The notes beneath the pieces are model-generated. The model had not been told where the DNA came from, did not search any database, and saw only the letters and a program-made list of their open reading frames with translations. From positions 1-16,506 of the forward strand of contig CAZGNA010000047.1 of the NCBI GenBank assembly GCA_964526945.1: a DNA stretch of 16,506 bases, read 5' to 3'. The stretch is from Fervidifonticultor sp964526945 (GTDB lineage Bacteria > Sysuimicrobiota > Sysuimicrobiia > Sysuimicrobiales > Humicultoraceae). Positions 7,649 through 15,410 of this stretch are shown here, in pieces. The position numbers were made by a program, and so were the translations under genes. The first letter of the stretch is position 1. Each line of letters begins with the position of its first letter.

Positions 7649-7680
7649 GGGCGCAGACGCGGCCTGCGCCGTCTACGCCC
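7649..7680 (-). promoter_or_regulatory. Intercistronic hairpin between binding-protein and ATPase genes
   Basis: In the minus-strand transcript, GGGCGUAGACG (7680-7670) pairs with CGUCUGCGCCC (7659-7649) over 11 bp with one G-U pair and a 10-nt loop. It lies 23 nt past the binding-protein stop and is not followed by a U-run, so it is unlikely to be a full terminator. In ABC operons such structures commonly protect the 3' end of the binding-protein message, allowing more of that protein to be made. The role here is inferred. Confidence 0.5.
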
Positions 7681-7703
7681 AGCCCCGGCGCCCGCGTGGG
7701 GCC

Positions 7704-8969
7704 TCACCGAAGGATGGTCATGCCCTCCAGCGCGAAGTTGAACTTCGACAGCAGCCACTCGTCCGAGGGCATCTCGCCGGCCTTCTTGACGACGGTTCCC
7801 CGGGCCGGGATCGGGAGGTCCTTGAGCGCCAGCCCGGTGCCGTTGCTGACCAGGGCGTGGGCCTGGAAGGGATCCCACTCGCCCTTCAGCATCTGCTCGC
7901 GGCGCTGCGCGACGAGCCGCACGATCGCCTGGGGCAGCGCCCGGCGCGCCTTGGGGCTGATGGCCTCCACGCCGATCTTCTTGTCGTTCATGATGTCCAC
8001 CGCGCTGACCACGGTCCCGTCGGCCAGGGTCATGGTGTCCCGCATGCCCAGGTAGAGCAGCGTGCGCGGCGAGAGGCTGCCGGCCAGCTTGGCCCGCACC
8101 ATGCGGTCGTAGAGGACCTCCCACCGCGTGTCGAACGAGATGGCCACGGTGTCGGTGTTCGACCACCCGTAGAAGCCCACGATGTCCATGTCCTTGCCGA
8201 CGAACCAGATGCCCCGCTCCTGCGCCACGTCCAACGGCGAGCCCGAGTCGGTCTGCTGGGTCAGCACGTCGACCCGGTGCTGGCTCACCAGGGTCCGGGC
8301 CACCTCCCGCTCCTCGGTGGGCTTGTACCAGTCGCCCACGTACTTGATGTAGACGTTCACGCGCTTGCCCAGCGCGCGGGCCGCGTCCTGCACGCCCAGG
8401 TGGAAGCCCGCCGTGCGGCGCAGCACCTGGATGTTGGGGAACGCCGAGACGACCCCGATGTTGCCGGTCTTGGTCAGGGCGCCGGCGACGAGCCCCTCCA
8501 GGTAGAGCGCCTGGTACTGGCGCGGGAAGAACCGGATGAAGTTGGGCTTCTGGGAGACGTCGCTGGCGACCACCGAGCCGAAGTAGACGTTGGGGTAGCG
8601 GTCGGCGATCTCCCGCAGTGGCAACCCCATGAACTCCGCGTTGCCCACCACGATGCTCGCGCCCTGGCGGATCAGCTCCTCGGCGAACGGCACCGTGGCG
8701 TCGGGGCCCACTTCCTCGCGGTAGACGTACTTCACGTTGGGGTACTTGGCTGCGATGCGCTGTCCGGCGCGGTGGTGCGCGCCGGACCACGTGGTGCCCT
8801 TGATCACACTGAAGTGCAGGATGGCCAGGGTCACCGTGGGTCCGGCCGCCGCCGATGTCGGCGCGGGCTGCCACGTCGCAGCGCCCGCCAGCAGCGCCAC
8901 CAGCACCGCCACGACGGCGACCATGCGGCCGGCCGCGATCCCCCTGCGCACACGAGCCTCTCGAGCCAT
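7704..8969 (-). CDS. BMP-family substrate-binding protein of ABC importer
   Basis: Encodes 421 residues. The ATG at 8969 has GGGAGG 8 nt upstream. Residues 1-42 are a Sec signal peptide (hydrophobic 16-32, cleavage near TSAAA) without a lipobox, so the protein should be periplasmic. The mature part has the BMP/PnrA-like fold pattern: TVTLAILHFSVIKGTTW (45-61), PFAEELIRQGASIVVGNAEF, YPNVYFGS, RQYQALYLEGLVAGALT, and the hinge-side KTGNIGVVSAFP. Characterised BMP proteins bind nucleosides (PnrA/TmpC) or related small molecules. The N-terminal binding loop here lacks the acidic residues common in nucleoside binders, so the ligand may differ. It is the first gene of the transporter set, 282 bp after the aldehyde dehydrogenase gene. 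I saw no convincing promoter in that gap. Confidence 0.9.
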   Translation of the reverse strand: MAREARVRRGIAAGRMVAVVAVLVALLAGAATWQPAPTSAAAGPTVTLAILHFSVIKGTTWSGAHHRAGQRIAAKYPNVKYVYREEVGPDATVPFAEELIRQGASIVVGNAEFMGLPLREIADRYPNVYFGSVVASDVSQKPNFIRFFPRQYQALYLEGLVAGALTKTGNIGVVSAFPNIQVLRRTAGFHLGVQDAARALGKRVNVYIKYVGDWYKPTEEREVARTLVSQHRVDVLTQQTDSGSPLDVAQERGIWFVGKDMDIVGFYGWSNTDTVAISFDTRWEVLYDRMVRAKLAGSLSPRTLLYLGMRDTMTLADGTVVSAVDIMNDKKIGVEAISPKARRALPQAIVRLVAQRREQMLKGEWDPFQAHALVSNGTGLALKDLPIPARGTVVKKAGEMPSDEWLLSKFNFALEGMTILR

Positions 8970-9251
8970 AGGCGCGCCTCCCTCAAGGGTGTTGTGCTTC
9001 TCATTCCGCAGTCGCCGCCCGGCCCCCTGCCCGCCGCGCCTCCGCGGGACTGCGCCTGCACCCTCACCCCACGACGTGAGGCGTGCGCGGGAGCTCCCGG
9101 GCGGCCGCGGACGCCGCCTGCGGCGCGGACCCGGTGGGGGCGGCATGTACCGCAGGAGACCGCCCGCACCGCCCCCCGACGGCACCGGCGCGGCCCGGCA
9201 CGCACGGACGACCGCGTGCGCCACCAGCGGCGGCCGCGCCTTCCGGCGGCT

Positions 9252-10745
9252 TCAGAAGAACGTCGCCGTGCGCTTGGCGCCGGTGTAGTCGAGGTAGACG
9301 ACCTTGAGCTCGCTGTAGAAGTCGATGGCCACGCTCCCCTGCTCCCGCGGGCCCACGCCGGTGGCCTTGGTGCCGCCGAAGGGCAGGTGCGCTTCGCCGC
9401 CCACCGTGGGGTTGTTGATGTGGACGATCCCCACCTCGCTGCGGTCGACGAACCGCATGGCCTTGGCCAGGTCCTGCGTGTAGATGGACGAGGCGAGCCC
9501 GTAGGGCACCGCGTTGGCGGCCTGGACCGCCGCGTCGAAGTCGGGCACGCGGCAGACCGCCAGCACGGGGCCGAAGATCTCCTCCTGGAAGATGCGCATC
9601 TGCGGCGTGACGTGGTCGAAGACGGTGGGCTCGACGAAGTACCCCCGGCCGTAGGCGCCCTCGGTCAGGCGCCGGCCACCGGTGACCAGCCGCGCGCCCT
9701 CCTCCTGCCCGATGGCGATGTAGCGCAGCACCGTCTTCATCTGGGACTCGTCCACCGACGGCCCCATCTGGGTACGGGGGTCGAGCCCGTCGCCGACCAC
9801 CAGGGCCCGCGCCCGCGCCGCCAGTTCCTCCACGAACCGGTCGGCGATGCGCTCGACGACGATGACCCGGCTGGTGGCGGTGCAGCGCTGGCCCGTCGAC
9901 CCGTAGGCGCCCTGGATCGTGCCCGCCAGCGCCAGCTCCAGGTCGGCGTCCTCCAGGACGACGACCGGGTTCTTGCCGCCCATCTCGGCCTGCACGCGTC
10001 GACCGCCGGCGGCCGCCCGTTCGTAGAGCTTGATCCCCACCTCGTTGGAGCCGGTGAAGGACACCGCGCGCACCGCAGGATGCGTGATCAGCTCGTCGCC
10101 GACGGTGCTGCCCGGCCCGATGACCATGTTCAGCACCCCGTCGGGCAGCCCGGCCTCCTGGAAGAGCTCCACCAGCGCCGACGCGGTCCACGGCGTCAGC
10201 GTGGCGGGCTTGAAGACCACGGTGTTGCCGCACACCAGCGCGGGCGCCAGCTTCCAGATGGGGATGGCCGCCGGGAAGTTCCACGGGGTGATCACCGCCA
10301 CGACACCCAGCGGCTCGCGGATGGTGTACGTGAAGGTGTTGGGCAGCTCGCTGGGCAGCGTCTCGCCCCGCAGGCGCCGTCCCTCGCCGGCGATGTACTC
10401 GAGGATGTTGCGGCTGCGCACGAGCTCGCCTGTGGACTCGGCGAGGGTCTTGCCCTCCTCGCGGGTGAGGATCTCCGCCAGCTCCGGCATCTTCCGCTCG
10501 AAGAGCTCCAGCACCTTGAACAGGATGCGGCCGCGCACGGGGCCCGGCGTGGCACGCCACCGGGGGAACGCGTCGACCGCCGCCTGGATCGCGGCGCGCG
10601 CCTCTTCGCGCGTCGACAGCGGCACCTGGCCCAGCACCTCGCCCGTGGCGGGGTTACGGTTGGCGACCAGGCGGTCGGAGGACGAGGCGACCCAGCGGCC
10701 GCCGATGAAGTTCCGGTAGGTCTGCTCGCTCGCCGCGATGGCCAT
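9252..10745 (-). CDS. NAD(P)-dependent aldehyde dehydrogenase, 2-oxoglutarate-semialdehyde type
   Basis: Encodes 497 residues, full length for the superfamily. Key residues are all present: Asn156 in PWNFP, Lys179 in FKPA (cofactor), FTGS 230-233, general base Glu254 in EMGGKNP, catalytic Cys288 in GQRCTATSR, and EEIFGP (388-393). The GQRCTATSR stretch and overall pattern resemble 2-oxoglutarate-semialdehyde dehydrogenases and related semialdehyde enzymes of sugar-acid and hydroxyproline catabolism. The exact substrate cannot be fixed from sequence. The ATG at 10745 follows GGGAGGGT with about 7 nt spacing. It is cytoplasmic and lies directly upstream of the BMP importer on the same strand, suggesting it oxidises an aldehyde made from the imported compound. 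Confidence 0.9.
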   Translation of the reverse strand: MAIAASEQTYRNFIGGRWVASSSDRLVANRNPATGEVLGQVPLSTREEARAAIQAAVDAFPRWRATPGPVRGRILFKVLELFERKMPELAEILTREEGKTLAESTGELVRSRNILEYIAGEGRRLRGETLPSELPNTFTYTIREPLGVVAVITPWNFPAAIPIWKLAPALVCGNTVVFKPATLTPWTASALVELFQEAGLPDGVLNMVIGPGSTVGDELITHPAVRAVSFTGSNEVGIKLYERAAAGGRRVQAEMGGKNPVVVLEDADLELALAGTIQGAYGSTGQRCTATSRVIVVERIADRFVEELAARARALVVGDGLDPRTQMGPSVDESQMKTVLRYIAIGQEEGARLVTGGRRLTEGAYGRGYFVEPTVFDHVTPQMRIFQEEIFGPVLAVCRVPDFDAAVQAANAVPYGLASSIYTQDLAKAMRFVDRSEVGIVHINNPTVGGEAHLPFGGTKATGVGPREQGSVAIDFYSELKVVYLDYTGAKRTATFF

Positions 10746-10864
10746 GGTCTACCCTCCCGGGCACAGTGTCGACGGGGAATGCCTTCTGCGGCGCCGCGCA
10801 GCAGTCCTGGCGCCGTCCGGCGCCGGTCCCAACACGCGGGCTGTACTACGGCGGCGACGCTCTC

Positions 10865-10907
10865 CTGGGGGCGTGGGACCTGACGTCGGTCCGGCGCCGG
10901 CCCCCAG
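10865..10907. promoter_or_regulatory. Two-tier hairpin between phosphate permease and aldehyde dehydrogenase genes
   Basis: Outer arms CTGGGGGC (10865-10872) and GCCCCCAG (10900-10907) are perfect complements. Inside them GGACC (10876-10880) pairs with GGTCC (10888-10892) around a GACGTC core. It lies 87 nt past the phosphate permease stop and 120 bp before the aldehyde dehydrogenase start. No T-run follows on either strand, so it is either a weak terminator or a protein-binding dyad. Confidence 0.35.
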
Positions 10908-10937
10908 ACACGGAGGCAGCTTCCTCGGGCGTCCCTA

Positions 10938-10960
10938 TGTGCACCGCTCGTGTGCACCGC
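10938..10960. repeat. Short direct repeat TGTGCACCGC x2
   Basis: The 10-mer occurs at 10938-10947 and again at 10951-10960, so start-to-start spacing is 13 bp. Each copy contains the palindrome GTGCAC. It lies in the 248-bp spacer upstream of the aldehyde dehydrogenase gene and could be a regulator site, but could also be chance. Confidence 0.4.
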
Positions 10961-10993
10961 CGTCTCATCCCGGCCCCGACCCCCGCGCCGGCC

Positions 10994-11929
10994 TCACCGC
11001 ACGAGCGCCAGCACCCCGAGCCCCAGGTACGTGAGCACGCCGGCGGTCGAGATGCTCACCAGCCAGCCCGCGGGCGCGAGCCAGAAGATGCGCCGGTTCA
11101 CCGCCACGATGCCCTTGGTGAGCCCGACACCCACCACCGCGCCCACCATGGCCTGGGACGTGGAGACCGGCACGCCGACCTGGGTGAAGAGGTGGGTGGT
11201 CAGCGCGGTGGCCGCGGCGGCCACCAGCGCCGAGGCGGGGTCGAGCGCGGTGATCTGGTTCCCCACCAGCAGGATCACCCGGCGGCTGAAGGTCAGGACG
11301 CCCGCGGCGATCGCCGCACCGCCCAGCGCCGCACCGGCCGCCGGGGTCAGCACGCCCGCCGCGACGGCCGGCGCCATGGCGTTGCCCACGTTGTTGGACC
11401 CCAGGGCGTAGGCGGCGTAGCAGCCCACCAGCACGGCCGCGACGCGGACGAGCCGGTCGAAGCGCCGCGCGTCCAACCCGCGGAGCCCCTGCAGGACGGC
11501 CAGCAGACGGTAGAGCAGGTAGGCGATGCCACCGGCACCCACGGGCGCCGTCACCATCGACGCCAGCATCTTGGCCAGGATCCCCCGGTGGATCCCGGTG
11601 GGCTCCGTCGTCCCCACCGCCACCAGCGCCCCGATGATCGCGTGCGACGTCGAGATGGGCATCCCCAGCGCAGTCATCAGGTGGACGCTCATCCCGGCCC
11701 CCAGCGTGGCCACGGCGGCGGTCTGTGGGCGCAGGCGCGTCAGGCCCCCCACGGTGCCGAACACCTTCTGGCCTTCGACCACGGCGCCCAGGAAGGCGAA
11801 CACCGCGGCGAGGACCACCGCGCGGCGGAAGGCGATCACACCGGCCCCGATCTGCGGGCCAAACGCGTTGGCGGCGTCGTTGGCGCCGACGCCCCACCCG
11901 AGGTAGAGGGCCGGCAGGAGCGCCAGCAT
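10994..11929 (-). CDS. pit: PiT-family inorganic phosphate permease
   Basis: Encodes 311 residues, at the short end for the family, with about eight to ten membrane segments. The inverted-duplicate signature of PiT/PHO4 transporters is clear: GANDAANA (15-22) with PISTSHA (91-97) in the first half, and GSNNVGNA (177-184) with PVSTSQA (254-260) in the second. Such proteins import phosphate, often as metal-phosphate, driven by a cation gradient. The ATG at 11929 directly abuts the TAG of the upstream PhoU-like gene and has no clear ribosome site, so it probably depends on translational coupling. The pair is the standard low-affinity phosphate uptake module with its accessory protein. Confidence 0.93.
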   Translation of the reverse strand: MLALLPALYLGWGVGANDAANAFGPQIGAGVIAFRRAVVLAAVFAFLGAVVEGQKVFGTVGGLTRLRPQTAAVATLGAGMSVHLMTALGMPISTSHAIIGALVAVGTTEPTGIHRGILAKMLASMVTAPVGAGGIAYLLYRLLAVLQGLRGLDARRFDRLVRVAAVLVGCYAAYALGSNNVGNAMAPAVAAGVLTPAAGAALGGAAIAAGVLTFSRRVILLVGNQITALDPASALVAAAATALTTHLFTQVGVPVSTSQAMVGAVVGVGLTKGIVAVNRRIFWLAPAGWLVSISTAGVLTYLGLGVLALVR

Positions 11930-12598
11930 CTACAGCTTGAGGCCGATCAGCAAGATCTCCAGCCGGTCGCCGGCGTCTTCCACGTCGTCGGAGATCTCGG
12001 TGAGCGTCTCGAGGAATGCCTTGACGTGCATGCGCGCGGCCAGCGGCAGGGTCGAGGTGAAGATCTGGCGCGTGAGCTTCCACTCGTGGTCGTCGATGGT
12101 GGACTCGGTGATCCCCACCTGCTTGAGCCGCTCGCGGATGGCGCCCTGGTCGCCGCCGGTCAGGTACAGCGTGACCGCCTCGTGCAGCGCCGCGAACGTC
12201 TCGCGGGTGAGGCGGACGATCTCGCGCAGGCTCTCGGCGTACTCGGCGGGGATCTCGGGACGCTGGCCGAGCAGGAAGTCGCACGTGACCTCGGCCGCGT
12301 CGGCGATCATGTCCACCCGTTCGGCGAAGTCGTGGATGTCGGGCCGGGCCACGGGCAGGAACGCCCCGCGGTAGAGCAGGTCGATCACCGCCCGCCGCAG
12401 GTGGTCCGCTTCGGTCTCCAGGTGGTCGACCTCGATGGCGCCGGCTTTGGCTTCGTCGAGGCGTCCGGCCAGGTAGTCGTCGAGCACCTCCCCTGCCCGC
12501 GCCACGCACTCGCCGACCTTGTCGAGGTGCCGGCGCATCAACGCCCGGACCTCGGCTTCGCGGCCCTGCCCGAAGAGGAACTCGACGACCCTGCTCAC
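11930..12598 (-). CDS. PhoU-like / DUF47 PiT accessory protein
   Basis: Encodes 222 residues, nearly all helical. Family landmarks are the acidic, metal-binding-like EVDHLETEADHLRR (56-69), DIHDFAERVDMIADAAEVT (87-105) and EISDDVEDAGDRLE (201-214). DUF47/PhoU-like proteins are encoded next to PiT transporters and are thought to modulate them. The GTG at 12598 is chosen because GGAGG lies 7 nt upstream; the stop-free frame continues to 13096 but without such support. The protein is cytoplasmic. Its stop codon touches the permease start codon, so the two form one operon, diverging from the Mo hydroxylase genes. Confidence 0.9.
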   Translation of the reverse strand: MSRVVEFLFGQGREAEVRALMRRHLDKVGECVARAGEVLDDYLAGRLDEAKAGAIEVDHLETEADHLRRAVIDLLYRGAFLPVARPDIHDFAERVDMIADAAEVTCDFLLGQRPEIPAEYAESLREIVRLTRETFAALHEAVTLYLTGGDQGAIRERLKQVGITESTIDDHEWKLTRQIFTSTLPLAARMHVKAFLETLTEISDDVEDAGDRLEILLIGLKL

Positions 12599-13058
12599 CC
12601 TCGCACCTCCAGCGCCCCGCGGCGCTGCGCCCGCCGATCCCGGCGTGGACCCGCCGGCCATCCGCACGCCGTGTCCGCGCGTGCTCTGGGCTCGCGCGAA
12701 CGGCCCCCGGCGATGACGCCCTCCGTACCCGCGGGCGCCGCGCTGGCCCGTGCTCCGTGACTTCGGTATCCGACGCAGGGCGCCCTCCGCTGCGCCCGAC
12801 GGTCCTGGCGCCGTCTGCGGGCGTCCCGGCGGGCAGCGTGCGCGCCGACACGCGTACGCCCGGCGGTTGTGGGACGGGCTGCCATGCCGCGGCGGGGCTG
12901 TGGGCGCACCGACGGACGGCGTGCGCGCGACACCGCAGGGCATCCGTCGGACGGCCGCGCGCAGCGCCGCGCACGGGAGGAGCCGGTTCTTCCGGTCCCG
13001 AAGGAACACTTCTCTTCCGCCCGATGAGACCGGCCGGGCGGTGCCCTGGAGGGACCGG
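12599..13058. other. 460-bp divergent intergenic region
   Basis: This spacer separates the PhoU-like/PiT operon (minus) from the Mo hydroxylase operon (plus). No gene is credible here: the open frames on both strands are low-complexity Arg/Ala/Pro/Gly and lack ribosome sites. It must hold both promoters, but no clear -35/-10 pair was found. A 22-bp imperfect dyad at 12986-13007 and a 14-mer shared with the aldehyde dehydrogenase upstream region (12802-12815) are the only structured elements noted. Confidence 0.7.
12986..13007. promoter_or_regulatory. Imperfect dyad upstream of Mo hydroxylase operon
   Basis: A 22-bp imperfect palindrome with GTTC/GAAC outer arms, symmetric at 16 of 22 positions by my reading. 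It is centred about 63 bp before the large-subunit ATG, in a patch of lower GC than its surroundings. The location suits an operator for a pathway regulator; none is encoded in the window. Confidence 0.3.
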
Positions 13059-15410
13059 ATGGCGACCCGCTGGTTTGGCGCGCGGATCCCGCGCAACGAG
13101 GACCCGCGCCTGCTGACAGGTCACGGCACGTACATCGACGACCTCCAGCTCCCGGGCCTGCTGCACGCGGCCTTCTACCGGAGCCCCCATGCCCACGCGC
13201 GCGTGGTGCGCCTGGACGTCAGCCGGGCGCGGGCGCATCCGGGCGTGGTGGCGGTCTTCACCGCCGCGGACCTCCCGCCGGGGATCCGCGGGCCGCTGCC
13301 CAAGCTCATCCCCCACCCCGCCCTGGTCCACCACAAGACCCAGGTGGCGCTGGCCGGCGACGTGGTCCGTCACGTCGGCGAGCCCGTGGCCATGGTGGTG
13401 GCGACCAGCCGGTACGTGGCCGAGGACGCCGCGGACCTGATCGCGGTCGAGTTCGACCCGCTGCCCGCCGTGGTGGACCTGGAAGGGGCGGTCCGACCGG
13501 GCAGCCCGCGCGTGCACGACGACGTGCCCGACAACGTCGCCGCCCACTACACCCAGCGGGTGGGCGACGTGGAGGCGGCGTTCGCGCGGGCCGCCCACGT
13601 GTTCCGCGAGCGGTTCGTGATCGACCGGGGCGCCTCGTCGCCCATCGAGACCCGCGGGGTCGTGGCCCAGTGGGACGCCAGGACCCGGCAGCTCGTGGTG
13701 TGGGACACCACGCAGGCGCCCATCCGGATCCGGAACTTCCTCGCCCAGCTCTTCGGGCTGTCGCTGAACGACGTGCGGGTGGTGGCCCCGGACATCGGCG
13801 GCGGATTCGGTCCCAAGATCATGATGTGCTACCCGGAGGAGATCCTGATCCCCCACGCCGCCATGGTCCTGGGGCGCCCCGTGAAGTGGATCGAGGACCG
13901 GCGCGAGCACTTCGTGGCCACCAACCACGAGCGCGTGCAGGTCTACGACGCGGCCATCGCCGTCGACCGCGACGGGCGCATCGAGGGCGTGCGGGTCGAG
14001 TTCCTGCACGACACCGGCGCCTACATCGCCTACGGCCTGATCGTGCCCATCGTGGCCAGCACCACGCTGCCAGGGCCGTACCGCATCCCCAACTACCATG
14101 CGGAGTTCAAGGCGGTGTTCACCAACAAGACCCAGGTAAGCCCCTACCGGGGGGCCGGCCGCCCGCACGGCGTGTTCGTCATGGAACGGCTGCTGGACCG
14201 CGTGGCCCGGGAGCTGGGGCTGGACCGCGCCGAGGTGCGGCGGCGCAACCTGCTGCAGCCCGGCGACTTCCCCTACGACGTCGGGCTGATCTACCAGGAC
14301 AACGCGCCCCTGGTCTACGACAGCGGCAACTACCCCGCGGTGCTCGAGACCGCGCTGGAGGCCATCGGCTACCGCGACTGGCCGGCGACGAAGGCCCGGG
14401 CCGCGCGCGAGGGCTGCCGGGTGGGGCTGGGGCTGGCGATGTACGTGGAAGGGACGGGGATCGGCCCGTACGAGGGCTGCCGCATCACGGTGGAGCCCTC
14501 GGGCAAGGTGTTCGCGGCCACCAGCGTGGGCACCCAGGGCCAGGGCCACTACACGGCCTTCGCGCAGATCATCGCCGACGCCCTGGGCGTGGACGTGCGG
14601 GACGTGACCGTCACCACCGGCGACACCGGCGCCTTCCAGTGGGGCACCGGCACCTTCGCCAGCCGGGCCGCCGTGGTGGCCGGCAACGCCGTGGCGCTGG
14701 CGGCGCAGGCCGTCCGCGAGAAGACGTTGACCGTGGCCGCCGCCCTGCTGGAAGCCCGCCGGGAGGACCTGGAGCTCTCGGGGGGCAAAGTCTTCGTGCG
14801 GGGCACGCCGGGACGCGCCGTGACGCTGGGCGAGGTGGCCGCTGCGGCCAATCCGCTGCGCGGCGTCATCCCCCGCGAGTGGGAAGGGCCCGGGCTGGAG
14901 GCCACGCGCTACTTCGCGCCCCCGCGCGGGACGTTCGCGGCGGGGTGCCACGCGGCGGTGCTGGAGGTCGATCCCGACACCGGCCTGGTGGGCATCCTGC
15001 GCTACGTCGTGGTGCACGACTGCGGTCCGGTCATCAACCCGTTGATCCTCGAGGGACAGATCCGGGGCGGCGTCGCGCAGGGCATTGGCGGCGCGTTCTA
15101 CGAGCGCCTGGTGTACGACGACACGGGGCAGCTGCTGACCCAGACGTTCATGGACTACCTGCTGCCCACAATCGCGGAGGTGGCCCCCATCGAGATCCGA
15201 CACCTCGAGACGCCCTCGCCCCTGAACCCGCTGGGGCTCAAGGGCGCCGGCGAAGCCGGCGTGATCCCCGTGCCAGCGGTGTTCGCGTCGGCGCTGGACG
15301 ATGCCCTGGGGACCTGGATCACCGAGATGCCGCTGTGGCCCGCGCGCGTGCGTGAGCTCGCCGCGCAAGTCGCCGCGCAGGCGGCGCTGCCCGCAGGAGG
15401 CCGGCGGTGA
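13059..15410 (+). CDS. Molybdenum hydroxylase, molybdopterin-binding large subunit (xanthine dehydrogenase/CoxL family)
   Basis: Encodes 783 residues. The ATG at 13059 follows GGAGGG (13048-13053); an upstream extension of the frame looks non-coding. It has the N-terminal a/b hammerhead domain (about 19-135, RLLTGHGTYIDDLQLPGLL onward) and the Mo-cofactor domain. Cofactor and active-site motifs are IGGGFGPK (246-253), PYRGAGRP (362-369), TQGQGHYTAF (492-501) and KGAGEAGVIP (728-737), where Glu732 is the expected catalytic base. The loop at 362-369 is the hydroxylase type and lacks the copper-binding cysteine of form I CO dehydrogenase. The enzyme should hydroxylate an organic substrate such as an N-heterocycle or aldehyde in the cytoplasm, passing electrons to the FAD and 2Fe-2S subunits. 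The next gene overlaps its stop codon. Confidence 0.93.
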   Translation: MATRWFGARIPRNEDPRLLTGHGTYIDDLQLPGLLHAAFYRSPHAHARVVRLDVSRARAHPGVVAVFTAADLPPGIRGPLPKLIPHPALVHHKTQVALAGDVVRHVGEPVAMVVATSRYVAEDAADLIAVEFDPLPAVVDLEGAVRPGSPRVHDDVPDNVAAHYTQRVGDVEAAFARAAHVFRERFVIDRGASSPIETRGVVAQWDARTRQLVVWDTTQAPIRIRNFLAQLFGLSLNDVRVVAPDIGGGFGPKIMMCYPEEILIPHAAMVLGRPVKWIEDRREHFVATNHERVQVYDAAIAVDRDGRIEGVRVEFLHDTGAYIAYGLIVPIVASTTLPGPYRIPNYHAEFKAVFTNKTQVSPYRGAGRPHGVFVMERLLDRVARELGLDRAEVRRRNLLQPGDFPYDVGLIYQDNAPLVYDSGNYPAVLETALEAIGYRDWPATKARAAREGCRVGLGLAMYVEGTGIGPYEGCRITVEPSGKVFAATSVGTQGQGHYTAFAQIIADALGVDVRDVTVTTGDTGAFQWGTGTFASRAAVVAGNAVALAAQAVREKTLTVAAALLEARREDLELSGGKVFVRGTPGRAVTLGEVAAAANPLRGVIPREWEGPGLEATRYFAPPRGTFAAGCHAAVLEVDPDTGLVGILRYVVVHDCGPVINPLILEGQIRGGVAQGIGGAFYERLVYDDTGQLLTQTFMDYLLPTIAEVAPIEIRHLETPSPLNPLGLKGAGEAGVIPVPAVFASALDDALGTWITEMPLWPARVRELAAQVAAQAALPAGGRR

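Noticed and set aside
6067..8874. A fused binding-protein/ATPase product
   Set aside because: The upstream part of this frame is not the binding-protein frame; the two genes are separate and 89 bp apart.
9088..9099. Palindrome CGGGAGCTCCCG in the spacer before the binding-protein gene
   Set aside because: Single short GC-rich palindrome with no second copy or promoter context.
7599..10883. A 1,094-codon plus-strand open frame across the binding-protein and aldehyde dehydrogenase genes
   Set aside because: It is antisense to two clear genes and its composition is typical of shadow frames.
12750..13058. N-terminal extension of the Mo hydroxylase large subunit
   Set aside because: The translation before residue MATRWFG is Arg/Ala/Pro-rich without family similarity, and GGAGGG precedes the ATG at 13059.
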